Origin: Solirubrobacter soli DSM 22325
GTDB taxonomy: Bacteria; Actinomycetota; Thermoleophilia; Solirubrobacterales; Solirubrobacteraceae
DNA length: 64,000 bases
Direction: 5' to 3'
NCBI RefSeq assembly: GCF_000423665.1
Contig: NZ_KE384069.1
Location: 1 to 64,000, forward strand
A program made the translations under genes and the position numbers. How positions within the stretch are numbered: position 1 is the first letter of the stretch; every line of letters begins with the position of its first letter. Below are positions 31,408 to 39,688 of the stretch, piece by piece. The notes under the pieces were generated by a model. The model saw only the letters and a program-made list of their open reading frames with translations, did not search any database and was not told the origin of the DNA.

Positions 31408-32157
31408 CTGAGGCGCCTCGTCACCCTCCCGATCAGCCACTACTGCGAGAAGGCACGCTGGGCGCTCGAGCGCGCCGGGCTCGCCTACACCGAGGAACGC
31501 CACGTCCAGGGCGTGCACATGCTCGCCTCCCGCCGCGCGGGTGGAAACGGCACGACGCCGGTCCTGGTCACCGGGCACGGCACGTTCGCCGGCTCGGAGT
31601 GGATCGTGCGCTACGCCGATCTGCACCTGGAGCCGCACCATCGCCTGGCCACGGGCGACCCCGAGGTCGAGACGCTCTCGCGCCACCTCGACGACGGCCT
31701 CGGCCCGGACGGCCGCCGCCTGATCTACGCGCACATGCTGCCGCGCCCCGAGCTGATGCTCCCCTACAACGACCAGGGGGTTCCGGCATGGGAGGACAAG
31801 GCGCTGCGGAGCCTCTACGCGCTCGCCAACCGCTGGGCGCGCCGCCACCTCCAGCTCCGCAGCCTCGACGACGATCGCGCGAAAGTGCTCGCCGAGTTCG
31901 ACGCCATCGCCGCGCGGCTCGCCGACGGCCGCCCGTACCTGACCGGCGACCGCTTCACGGCCGCCGACCTGACGTTCGCCTGCCTGGCCGCCGCGGTCGT
32001 GCTCCCGCCGGAGTACGGCGTGACGCTGCCGCAGCCGGACCAGTTGCCCGGCCCGGTGCGCGAGGACATCGAGCGCTTCCGCGCCCACCCCGCGGGCGTC
32101 TACGCGCTGGCGCTCTTCGCAAATCTTCGCCGGAACGCGCCCGTCCAGCCTTCGTAG
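31408..32157 (+). CDS. Glutathione S-transferase family protein
   Basis: The protein of about 249 residues has an N-terminal thioredoxin-like GST domain (LPISHYCEKARWALERAGLAYTEE, TTPVLV, GSEWIVRYAD) and a C-terminal helical domain (YLTGDRFTAADLTFACLAA). The N-terminal Cys in SHYCEKARW is the probable catalytic position of beta/omega-like enzymes. No ATG, GTG or TTG lies at the expected site. Choices are a CTG at 31408, which overlaps the TGA of a 27-codon ORF at 31328-31411, or an upstream ATG at 31288 with an atypical 40-residue extension. The 3' end overlaps the next gene by 58 bp. Confidence 0.8.
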   Translation: MRRLVTLPISHYCEKARWALERAGLAYTEERHVQGVHMLASRRAGGNGTTPVLVTGHGTFAGSEWIVRYADLHLEPHHRLATGDPEVETLSRHLDDGLGPDGRRLIYAHMLPRPELMLPYNDQGVPAWEDKALRSLYALANRWARRHLQLRSLDDDRAKVLAEFDAIAARLADGRPYLTGDRFTAADLTFACLAAAVVLPPEYGVTLPQPDQLPGPVREDIERFRAHPAGVYALALFANLRRNAPVQPS

Positions 32158-33908
32158 CGCGCGAGCTGCGACTGCTGCGCCGCCAGCCGTGCGGCCATCG
32201 CCTCCTGGAGCGCGTCGACGAGCTCGGGGCGCGCGTTGAGCAGCGGCTGCAGCTGGCGCCTGCCGACCTCGTAGACGAGCGCGCCGTCGAGCGCCCGCAC
32301 GGTGGCCGAGCGCGGCTCGCCGGTGAGCAGCGACATCTCGCCGATCACGCAGTCGCGGCGCATGCCCAGCCCCACGTCGGTGCCGTCGGAGCGGCGCAGC
32401 AGCACCTCGACCGAGCCGTCGACGACAGCGAACAGCGAGTCCCCGTCCTGGCCCTGCACGATGATCCGTTCGAGCGGCCCGTAGAGCTGCGGGCGGGCGC
32501 TGTGGGCGAGCCGGTCGATCTCGTCCTCGGCGAGGATCGAGAACGGCGCGGTCGCGCCGAGCAGGTCGGCGAGGACGTTCAGCGGCGGCGCGTAGCCCGC
32601 GGGCAGCTCGGCGCCGACCTCGATGCGGTCGGAGTCGTAGCCGTCGCGCTGCTGCAGCAGCGCCACCCGCGACGGCTGGTTGAGGTGCGCCTCGAACAGG
32701 CTCACCGCGCGCGGGACGCACTCGTCGCCCGTGTGGTCCATCAGCCCCAGTTCCCGGGCCCGGTCGGCGACCTGGTTCATCGAGTCCCGGTACTGGTTGC
32801 ACGCCGAGCCGAACAGGCCGTCCTGGTCGCCGAGCAGCTTGCCGAGCGGCCCGGGAACGCGCAGCGCGCGCGTCAATCCGAGTTGACCCTGGCGGTGCCA
32901 GAGCACGAACTTGCGGACCTCGGCCGGCAGGTCGGCGAGCTCCGGGAACGCGTCCGGCGTCTGCCGCAGCACGGCGCGCTCGGCGTCGCGGAAGACGCGG
33001 TGCCACGTCTCCTGGGCGTGGTCGAGGTTCGGTCCGGCGAGCTCGATCGCGTGCTGGAGGTCCCGGTGATGGACGTGCAGGAACTGCAGCGTCGCGCGCC
33101 GCTTGGCGATCAGGTTCATCGCCGAGACCGGGCCGGAGCGGGGGAGGCCGCGGGTGGTGATGGCCCGCAGGCCCCAGACGCCGCGCCAGCCTTCGACGTC
33201 GAGCCGCGCGCGGATCGGCGCGAACTCCGGCGCGGTCTCGAACGCGGCGCGCTCGTCCGCGCTGAGGATGTCGCCGATGTCGTCCTTGACGGCCTCGACG
33301 ATCCCGAGCGCCGTGAGGAACTCGAGATACAGGCCGACGCGCACCAGCCAGCCGGGATCGGCGAGGTTGCGCCGCTTGTGGACGATGTCGCCGACCAGCG
33401 CACGGGTGTAGAGCTCGGCCTTGTGCGCGCCGATCAAGAGCACCGGGAACCACGGGTGGTAGGCGTGCGAAAGGCCAGGCGCCTGGCGTTCGGTGTCGGG
33501 CTTGACGACGCGCTCGACGATCCGCTCATAGAGCGAGCCCATCTGCTCGACGTCGTAGACCTCGAGCGTCGCCTCGGCGCTCGTCTCGCCGACGCGGACC
33601 TCGACCGCCAACTGCTGCGAGAACAGCGTCGCGAACGAGTACTCGCCAGGGAGGTCGTCGAGCGCGATCACATACGTGCCGTCGCCGAGGGAGGTCTCAC
33701 GCAGGCTGCCGTCCTCGGCGAACACGGTCGGCGTGACGGTGCGACCGCCGACGACGAGGTCGCACCCGGCGCCGTCGGTGACCGCGATCAGGAGGTAGTA
33801 CGCGCCGTCGCGGAACGCGACGGCGTCGCTGGAGCCCATGCCGGGATGGCGCGCCTCGTCGGTCGGGCGCCGCCCGGGGGAGAACGGGATGATGCGGACC
33901 GCCGGCAC
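32100..33908 (-). CDS. Cyclic-nucleotide-binding-domain protein with unassigned helical N-terminal region
   Basis: The protein is about 602 residues from GTG 33908. The C-terminal 150 residues form a cNMP-binding fold: FSILAEDEIDRLAHSARPQLYGPLERIIVQGQDGDSLFAVVDGSVEVLL, with a phosphate cassette-like IGEMSLLTGEPRSATVRA. The first 110 residues are strand-rich, and about residues 115-420 are mostly helical and match nothing I recognise. It might be a cytosolic sensor. An in-frame extension upstream runs through a frameshifted ORF and is not part of this gene. Confidence 0.78.
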   Translation of the reverse strand: MPAVRIIPFSPGRRPTDEARHPGMGSSDAVAFRDGAYYLLIAVTDGAGCDLVVGGRTVTPTVFAEDGSLRETSLGDGTYVIALDDLPGEYSFATLFSQQLAVEVRVGETSAEATLEVYDVEQMGSLYERIVERVVKPDTERQAPGLSHAYHPWFPVLLIGAHKAELYTRALVGDIVHKRRNLADPGWLVRVGLYLEFLTALGIVEAVKDDIGDILSADERAAFETAPEFAPIRARLDVEGWRGVWGLRAITTRGLPRSGPVSAMNLIAKRRATLQFLHVHHRDLQHAIELAGPNLDHAQETWHRVFRDAERAVLRQTPDAFPELADLPAEVRKFVLWHRQGQLGLTRALRVPGPLGKLLGDQDGLFGSACNQYRDSMNQVADRARELGLMDHTGDECVPRAVSLFEAHLNQPSRVALLQQRDGYDSDRIEVGAELPAGYAPPLNVLADLLGATAPFSILAEDEIDRLAHSARPQLYGPLERIIVQGQDGDSLFAVVDGSVEVLLRRSDGTDVGLGMRRDCVIGEMSLLTGEPRSATVRALDGALVYEVGRRQLQPLLNARPELVDALQEAMAARLAAQQSQLARYEGWTGAFRRRFAKSASA

Positions 33909-33919
33909 GGGCGGCGACG

Positions 33920-34397
33920 CTACCTGTCCGAGGGGGCGTACGTCCAGCGCGCCGGCGGGCAGCCGCGCTCGGCGAAGCAGACCTTGCTGAGGTCGATCCG
34001 GCTCGCGTCGACGCGCCCGATGACCTTCCCGGCGGCGTCGTAGCCGACGATCCCGCGCCTGCACCCAGATCACGTAGCCGTGGCGGACGCCCTCGGCCAC
34101 GGCCGGCGGACTGTCGTCGAAGGTCGCCTCGACCCGCACCACCGAGCGCGCCGTCACGCCCATGATCGGGAAGCGCCCGCGCTCGTCCCAAGGCCGCCCG
34201 TGCACCGAAGCGGGCCCGAGGAGGACCACCTTGCGGTCGGCGAACGTCTTGCGCCAGTCCTCGATCGTCGCGCCCTCGCTCTCGGCAGTCGTCCGGCTAC
34301 ACCTGCGGGATCGCGATCCCGAGCTTCTGGACCGACCCGCGCGCGACGACGCCGCGGCGGGTTCGCTCCGCGCCCGCTTCAAGCTCGAGTGCAGCAT
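33920..34397 (-). pseudogene. Frameshifted ORF upstream of the cNMP-domain gene
   Basis: From about 34300 to 34060 the frame reads naturally (TIEDWRKTFADRKVVLLGPA ... GVRHGYVIWVQA). It then turns into low-complexity Arg-rich sequence; the +1 frame from about 34055 continues naturally as GIVGYDAAGKVIGRVDAS ... KVCFAERGC and stops at 33922-33920. One extra base at about 34055 would explain this. The N-terminal 38 residues after ATG 34397 are also unnatural, while another frame there (34425-34316) reads well, so a second disruption is possible. The function is unknown. It could be true decay or a sequencing error. Confidence 0.6.
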
Positions 34398-34431
34398 CGC
34401 CCCTCAGTGCCGCGAGGGGCTGCAAGCGTGA

Positions 34432-35238
34432 CTAGGCGGTCCAGTAGAAGTCGGCGCCGGCCGGGATCGGCGTGCCGGCGCGGGCGAGGGCGGCGCGGGT
34501 CTTCGCCGGATCGGCCTGCATGATCGCGATGACCTCGACCGTGGCCAGCGGCTCCGGCGCCCACGCGAGCACCTGCTCGACCGACTCGGGCTTGGCCCGG
34601 CGGGCGAGGCCGAGGTTGGCCAGCGCGGTCTCGTAGACCTCGATCGGGTTGTAGCCGGGGATCGAGAACGTGCGACCGTCGGCCGTGATCTCGTAGCTCG
34701 GCGCCGTGTAGCGGCGCTCGTGCTCCGGACCGCCCAGCTTGTGGTCCAGCCGGCGGGCGGCCGGGCTGGGGGAGCGGGCGGCCTCGATGTCCGCGCGCAG
34801 GGCGTCCTCCACCGCCGGCATGCGCATCCAGTTCTCGAGGTCGGCGGGGTCGAGACCGACGTCGGTCGCCGCGCCGTGGATCAGCGCCGGGTCGTCGAGA
34901 AGGCCGCGCTGCATCGCCCGGACGCGCAGTCGGCGCAGTAACGGTGCCTCGGCGCCGGGGGCGTTGAGGCGGGCGGCGACGACGGCGCGGCAGGCGGGCT
35001 GCGACGAGAAGGTGCGCTCGTACGGGTTGGGGTCGATCGGCATCCCGTACTTGCGCTGCAGGCCGGGCGCGCCCTCGGCGAGCTTGGCGTCCTCGCCGGG
35101 CTCGAGCGTCAGCACGATCATGTTCAGCCGCCACCGCAGCTGATCGCCGTAGTACCAGCGCAGCCGCTGGCGGTTCGGTTCGGCCGAGAACGCGAACGGG
35201 CAGGCAGGATCGGTGAAGAGCGTGATGTCGGCGGCCAC
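34432..35238 (-). CDS. DsbA/FrnE-like thioredoxin-fold protein
   Basis: The 268-residue protein starts at GTG 35238. It opens with DITLFTDPACPFAFSAEPNRQRLRW, the N-terminal strand and CxxA active-site loop of the DsbA/2-hydroxychromene-carboxylate-isomerase group; the second Cys is Ala (CPFA). There is no signal peptide, so it acts in the cytosol, and a disulfide-forming role is unlikely. The helical insert (about residues 70-190) and C-terminal SIPGYNPIEVYETALANLG are typical of this superfamily. It is divergent from the second ECF sigma gene. Confidence 0.85.
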   Translation of the reverse strand: MAADITLFTDPACPFAFSAEPNRQRLRWYYGDQLRWRLNMIVLTLEPGEDAKLAEGAPGLQRKYGMPIDPNPYERTFSSQPACRAVVAARLNAPGAEAPLLRRLRVRAMQRGLLDDPALIHGAATDVGLDPADLENWMRMPAVEDALRADIEAARSPSPAARRLDHKLGGPEHERRYTAPSYEITADGRTFSIPGYNPIEVYETALANLGLARRAKPESVEQVLAWAPEPLATVEVIAIMQADPAKTRAALARAGTPIPAGADFYWTA

Positions 35239-35292
35239 GCGCAGGCAGGCTAGCCGGTCACAGGATCCTCACCTCGCCGTAGGGAAGGGAAG

Positions 35293-35835
35293 GTGAACCG
35301 CTCAGACGAACAGCTCCTGGCCGCCACGCGCCGCGATCCGCGGGCGTTCGGCGAGTTCTACGCGCGCCACGAGCGGGCGGTGTTCCGCTACTTCTACCGG
35401 CGCGTCGGCGACGTGGAGCTGGCGGCCGACCTGTCGGCGGAGTGCTTCGCGGCGGCGCTGCTGTCGTGCGGGCGCTTCCGGGCGGGCGAGGCGCCGGCGG
35501 TGGCGTGGCTGTTCGGGATCGCGCGCAATGTGCTGGGGCGCAGCTTCGAGCGCCGGCGGGTGGAGTCGCGGGCGCGTGCGCGCCTCGGGATGCCGCCCCT
35601 GGTCCTGGCCGACGACACCCTCGACGCGCTCGAGCGCATCCATGCCGGCCAATTGCTCGAGAACGCGCTCTCGTACCTCCCGGACGACCAGGCGGAGGCG
35701 GTCCAGGCCCGGGTGGTCGAGGAGCGCTCGTACGAGGAGATCGCGCGCGAGCTGCGGACGTCGGAGGCGGTCGTGCGCAAGCGCGTCTCGCGTGGGCTGG
35801 GTGCGTTGCGTCGTCACGTGGAGGACCAGGCATGA
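35293..35835 (+). CDS. ECF-type RNA polymerase sigma factor (second)
   Basis: The 180-residue protein starts at GTG 35293. Region 2 is FGEFYARHERAVFRYFYRRVGDVELAADLSAECFAAALL with VAWLFGIARNVLGRSFERRR. Region 4 is YLPDDQAEAVQARVVEERSYEEIARELRTSEAVVRKRVSRGLGALR. It overlaps the next gene by 4 bp (ATGA), so the partner protein is translated with it. It resembles the 22.97-23.45 kb pair in layout but not closely in sequence. Confidence 0.92.
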   Translation: MNRSDEQLLAATRRDPRAFGEFYARHERAVFRYFYRRVGDVELAADLSAECFAAALLSCGRFRAGEAPAVAWLFGIARNVLGRSFERRRVESRARARLGMPPLVLADDTLDALERIHAGQLLENALSYLPDDQAEAVQARVVEERSYEEIARELRTSEAVVRKRVSRGLGALRRHVEDQA

Positions 35836-36845
35836 GCGATCTGCCGCAGTTGGAGACGTTGCTCGTCGACGCGGCCGTGCGGCGCCGGCGACGGCGGCGC
35901 GTGGTGGGCGGAGCGCGGGTCGCCGTGCTCGCCGCGGCGGCGGTCGTCGCGTTCGTCGCGATCCCGCGGTCGCCCTCGGACGTCGAGGTCCCGGCCGTCA
36001 CGCCCGGGTCGGTCGAGGCGAACTATCACGTGTTCCGCCGGCCGGCCACGCCCGCGGACGGCGGCGCGGAGAGCCGCGCGATCGGGTCCGCCGGCGGCGC
36101 GTTCCTGCGCCGGATGCAGGGCGAGGTGTGCCTGGTCTTGAAGGGGCGCGGTACCGGGCGCGCTCCGTGCGGGCCGGTCACGTCCGCGCTGGACGGCTTC
36201 CTCAAGCAGGACTTCGACGGCGGCGTGGCGTTCGCGTTCTCCGACGGCGTGCGCAAGGTCTCGCTGATCCTGGCCGACGGTGACGAGAAGACGCTCCCGG
36301 TGGTGGACAACGGCGTCGTCGTCGACCTGCCCTCGCCGGTCGTGCGGGCGAACTGGACGGCGGCCGACGGGAGCGCGAAGGGCACGAGCTACGCGGGCGC
36401 GGCGGCGCCTCCGGCCGACATGTTCGCGATCCTGCGGGCGCCGTCGGACGGCCGCGACGAGCTGCCGGGGCTGCCCGGATCACGCCTGGCGCTGCGCGCC
36501 AACTCGGTCAAGGTGTGGCTGGTGCCGCGGCGGACGACGATCTGCGTCGTGATGCGGATCAAGGACCGGTCGGCGTCCGGCTGCCAGCCGATCGGGATCG
36601 CCAACCAGGCCCCGATGGCGATCGCGATGCCCGGCAGCGCGGGGCGCGTCGTGGTCGTGGTCCACAACGACGCGATCACGGACGTCTCGGTCTCGAAGGG
36701 CTACGCGCAGGCGGCGTACACGGCCAACGTGTTCATGTGGACCGACACCGGCGGGCCGCGGACGCTGCGCTACGTGACCCGCGACGGCCCGGTGCGCAAA
36801 ACGCTGCGCAAGTTCCCGTTCAACGCGCGCATGCAGGCTCCCTGA
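35832..36845 (+). CDS. ECF-sigma-linked single-pass membrane protein
   Basis: The 337-residue protein has a short basic cytoplasmic segment (VRRRRRRRVVGGAR), one helix (VAVLAAAAVVAFVAIP, residues about 30-46) and a large exported domain with five Cys in the first 240 residues. Its coupling to the sigma gene suggests a role in controlling it or being its target. No recognised anti-sigma zinc motif is present. It resembles the other sigma-linked protein (22.08-22.98 kb) only in topology. Confidence 0.75.
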   Translation: MSDLPQLETLLVDAAVRRRRRRRVVGGARVAVLAAAAVVAFVAIPRSPSDVEVPAVTPGSVEANYHVFRRPATPADGGAESRAIGSAGGAFLRRMQGEVCLVLKGRGTGRAPCGPVTSALDGFLKQDFDGGVAFAFSDGVRKVSLILADGDEKTLPVVDNGVVVDLPSPVVRANWTAADGSAKGTSYAGAAAPPADMFAILRAPSDGRDELPGLPGSRLALRANSVKVWLVPRRTTICVVMRIKDRSASGCQPIGIANQAPMAIAMPGSAGRVVVVVHNDAITDVSVSKGYAQAAYTANVFMWTDTGGPRTLRYVTRDGPVRKTLRKFPFNARMQAP

Positions 36846-36901
36846 CGTCGACCCTCGCCGGAGGCGGTGGACCGCGCCGGGAGCGCTGTACTCTGCCGCG
36901 C

Positions 36902-37666
36902 GTGACCGTCCTCGATCTCGTCGAACGCATCGCCCGTCAGGAGCTGATCGAGCTCCTCGGAGACGTCGAACCGCCGCCCGCCTCCGGGCCCGTGCGCGTG
37001 CGCTCGACCGAGGAGGAGCTCGCGGCGCGGCTCGCCGCCGAGCACCACGGCGAGTGCTGGGCGACCTTCGCCGCGGGCGCCGTCGACGCGGGCTTCGCGG
37101 GTCGCGCGCTCGACCTCTACGCGTTCGCGACGCCCTGGCTGGACGGCGACGACGCCGTTGCCGCCGGTGCCGCCGAGCTGCTGATCCAGATCGCCGACGG
37201 CTACGCGCTGCTCTCCCACCCGGTCGCGATCGCGCCGCTGCCGTTGCCGTTGAAGGCGTTCGCCGAGGTCGTGATGCGCGCGCTCGCGATCGACGGGTGG
37301 GCCGCCGCGCTCGGCCACCCGCTCGAGCTCGACGCGGCCGAGGCCGACTACCAGCTCGAGCACCGCGAGGACCCGGTCAGCGACGATCGCGACCCGCACG
37401 CCGACCTCGACGGCGCCCTCTCGGTCGCCGCCCTCCGCCACGAGCTCCTCAAGGTGCTCTGTGACTCCCCGACCGGCCGCACCGCGCTGCAGAGCGACGG
37501 CTTCCGCGGCTTCGCGGTCGAGCGGCTGGCCGAGGCCTACGGCTGGTCCTACTGGGTGCGCACGGAGGACGAGGGCAAGACCGCCCAGCGACTCGTGCGC
37601 ATGGCCGAGACGTGGTTCATCGCCGCCCACGGCGCGGCCGCCTCGAGCCGGGACGTCAGCGTCTGA
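36902..37666 (+). CDS. Hypothetical cytosolic protein
   Basis: The 254-residue protein starts at GTG 36902. It is Ala/Leu-rich, mostly helical and acidic in its C-terminal half, without signal peptide or membrane segment. Features that can be seen are TVLDLVERIARQELIELLG at the start and FAVERLAEAYGWSYWVRTEDEGKTAQRLVRMAETWF near the end. I do not recognise a family. It ends 11 bp inside the convergent secreted-protein gene. Confidence 0.7.
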   Translation: MTVLDLVERIARQELIELLGDVEPPPASGPVRVRSTEEELAARLAAEHHGECWATFAAGAVDAGFAGRALDLYAFATPWLDGDDAVAAGAAELLIQIADGYALLSHPVAIAPLPLPLKAFAEVVMRALAIDGWAAALGHPLELDAAEADYQLEHREDPVSDDRDPHADLDGALSVAALRHELLKVLCDSPTGRTALQSDGFRGFAVERLAEAYGWSYWVRTEDEGKTAQRLVRMAETWFIAAHGAAASSRDVSV

Positions 37667-39611
37667 TCTGCAGCGTGCGCTCGCGGGCGGCGTTGCCCGC
37701 CGTGTCCGTGACGACCAGGCGCATGCGCCACGTGCCGGCGCTCAGGCGGGGGAGCCGGACGCGCTGCTCGCCGGCGCCGATCGCCTGCTCGACGACGCGG
37801 CGGTCCAGCGTGCGCGTACAGCTCTTCCCGCGTGCGCGGCCCGGGGCGACGCAGCGCTTGCCACGGCGCACGCCGCGGGCCTGCTTGGTCAGCACGACGC
37901 GCACGCGGCCGGCCTCGTCCGTGGTCAGCCGGAGCGTGCCGCGGATCACCGCGAAGCTCAGCAGCCGCGGGGCGCGCGCGTCGTGCGGAGGCGGGGTCGT
38001 CGGCGCCGGGACCACGACCGGACCCGGAGGCGGCGGCGCGTCGGCGACCTCAAGCACCCGCCCCGCGGTCGACTGGTTGCCGAAGTCGTCACTGAGCAGC
38101 ACGCCGATCACCTTCAAGCCGGCGGTCGCGAAGGCGTGCGGGCGCGTCAGCCCGCTCTCGAGCGGCCCGTCGCCGAACGCCCACGTCGCGTCCTTCGCCG
38201 GGCCGGACCAGACGTCGAGGCCGGTGACGGAGTAGAGGTCGAACCCGCCCGCGACGGGGTGCTGGGGCAGCGTCAACGACGTCACCCGCGGCCCGGCCGC
38301 GTCGTAGCCGAAGGCCCGCAGCACGTACCCGCCGTAGTCCTCCTGGGCGGCGAGCGCGACCGCGTTGCCTTCACGGTCGGCGCCGACGGCCAACAGGTTG
38401 TCGTCGAACGTCGCCGGGGCGAGCGTCGCCGGGGCGCTCAGGGTGCCGTCGGCGCCGAGCACGCGGCCGATCAGCTTCACCTGCCCCTCGCGCTGGAGCC
38501 ACGCGAACACCGCCTCGCCCGTGCCCGCGCGGGCGGCTTGGAAGAACCGCGCACCCTCGTCGCCCAACAGCGGCCGCGGCGTCGTCCAGGTGCCGTCGTC
38601 ACGGCGGGTGGCGTACGACCAGAGGGTGCCGGCGCGGATCGCCGCCACCGGCGCGCCCGGTCCGCCGAGCAGTCGCTCCACCACGGCGCCCGGACCGGTC
38701 ACCTCCTCGGCGGGGAGCAGGACCGACGGCCACGCGACACCGCGCTTGCGGTGGCGGGCGAGCGAGGAGATCGTCCCGGTCGTGAACGACGCGCGCGTGT
38801 AGGTGATCGTGTCCGCGCCGTCGGCGTCGGTGGCCAGCTGGATCGGGACGGCGAGCACGTCGCCCGTCTCGACCGCGCACGCGCCCTCGGCGACCTCGCC
38901 CTCGCCCTGGGCGAGCGCGACCGACCAGACCGGCCCGACGACCCCGCGCGAGGAGACGTCGACCTCGCGGATCTTGCTCAGCAGCGTGCACGGATCGCCC
39001 GGAGCGCCGGGCGTGCTCCCTCGCTCGAGGAACGTGACGTGGGCGCGGTCGGCCTCGGGCACGGTGATCGCCGGCGACGTCTCCCGCGCGCCTGGGTCGA
39101 GCAGCGGAACGCTGTCCCGGCTCCCGAGCCGGTAGACCGCGAGCGCGTCGTCGCGATCGGGCGCGCGGGAGACGAGCCACAGCCGCCCGTCCGGTCCGAG
39201 CGCCGCGTCGCCGCCCGCCGGCGCGGCCTCCGCCGGGCTGGTCCACGCCTGCCCCGGCGCCCGCACCGAGGCGTACCGCACGTTGCCGACGTCGAACACC
39301 AACGCGGCGGTCCCGTCAGGCCCCGTGAGCACCCGCAGATGCGAGTCCGCGGGCGGAGCCACGGACACCCGCGGCAGGTCGATCACCGGCCCGTACGCCC
39401 CACCCGGCGGCCGCTCCCGCACCTCCAACGCCCCGTCGGGAGCGAACCGCGCGACGATCACGGTTCCGTCCTGCGCCATCGCGGCGCTCGCATCGGCCTG
39501 CAGAGCGTCCGCGACCCCGAACGGAGGATCGGCGGCGAACCAGCGCGGCTCCGCGGCGGCAGGACTCGCGAGGACCAGCAGCAGCGCGAAAGCGGGGAGG
39601 AGGTGGCGCAT
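37656..39611 (-). CDS. Exported beta-propeller protein with PKD-like and C-terminal Ig-like domains
   Basis: The 651-residue protein has a signal peptide (MRHLLPAFALLLVLASPAAA) and propeller-like strand repeats over residues 25-440. A PKD-like segment (ATWAFGDGPLESGLTRPHAFATAG) follows, then a Pro-rich linker (APPPPGPVVVPAPTTPPP). The C-terminal domain ends LSAGTWRMRLVVTDTAGNAARERTLQI, with Cys pairs in KRCVAPGRARGKSC. The architecture suggests an extracellular, possibly carbohydrate- or wall-associated protein; no catalytic residues are seen. Confidence 0.75.
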   Translation of the reverse strand: MRHLLPAFALLLVLASPAAAEPRWFAADPPFGVADALQADASAAMAQDGTVIVARFAPDGALEVRERPPGGAYGPVIDLPRVSVAPPADSHLRVLTGPDGTAALVFDVGNVRYASVRAPGQAWTSPAEAAPAGGDAALGPDGRLWLVSRAPDRDDALAVYRLGSRDSVPLLDPGARETSPAITVPEADRAHVTFLERGSTPGAPGDPCTLLSKIREVDVSSRGVVGPVWSVALAQGEGEVAEGACAVETGDVLAVPIQLATDADGADTITYTRASFTTGTISSLARHRKRGVAWPSVLLPAEEVTGPGAVVERLLGGPGAPVAAIRAGTLWSYATRRDDGTWTTPRPLLGDEGARFFQAARAGTGEAVFAWLQREGQVKLIGRVLGADGTLSAPATLAPATFDDNLLAVGADREGNAVALAAQEDYGGYVLRAFGYDAAGPRVTSLTLPQHPVAGGFDLYSVTGLDVWSGPAKDATWAFGDGPLESGLTRPHAFATAGLKVIGVLLSDDFGNQSTAGRVLEVADAPPPPGPVVVPAPTTPPPHDARAPRLLSFAVIRGTLRLTTDEAGRVRVVLTKQARGVRRGKRCVAPGRARGKSCTRTLDRRVVEQAIGAGEQRVRLPRLSAGTWRMRLVVTDTAGNAARERTLQIRR

Positions 39612-39688
39612 CCTGCGAGGGTGCGACGGCCGGGCACCCCCGACAATCGGGACGTCGCCCTGAAGTTAGATCTGAAACGCTGCCCGCC

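Noticed and set aside
34316..34425. Independent small gene (TTG start at 34425) between the DsbA-like gene and the cNMP-domain gene
   Set aside because: Only about 36 codons with a weak start; more simply a displaced-frame part of the disrupted ORF.
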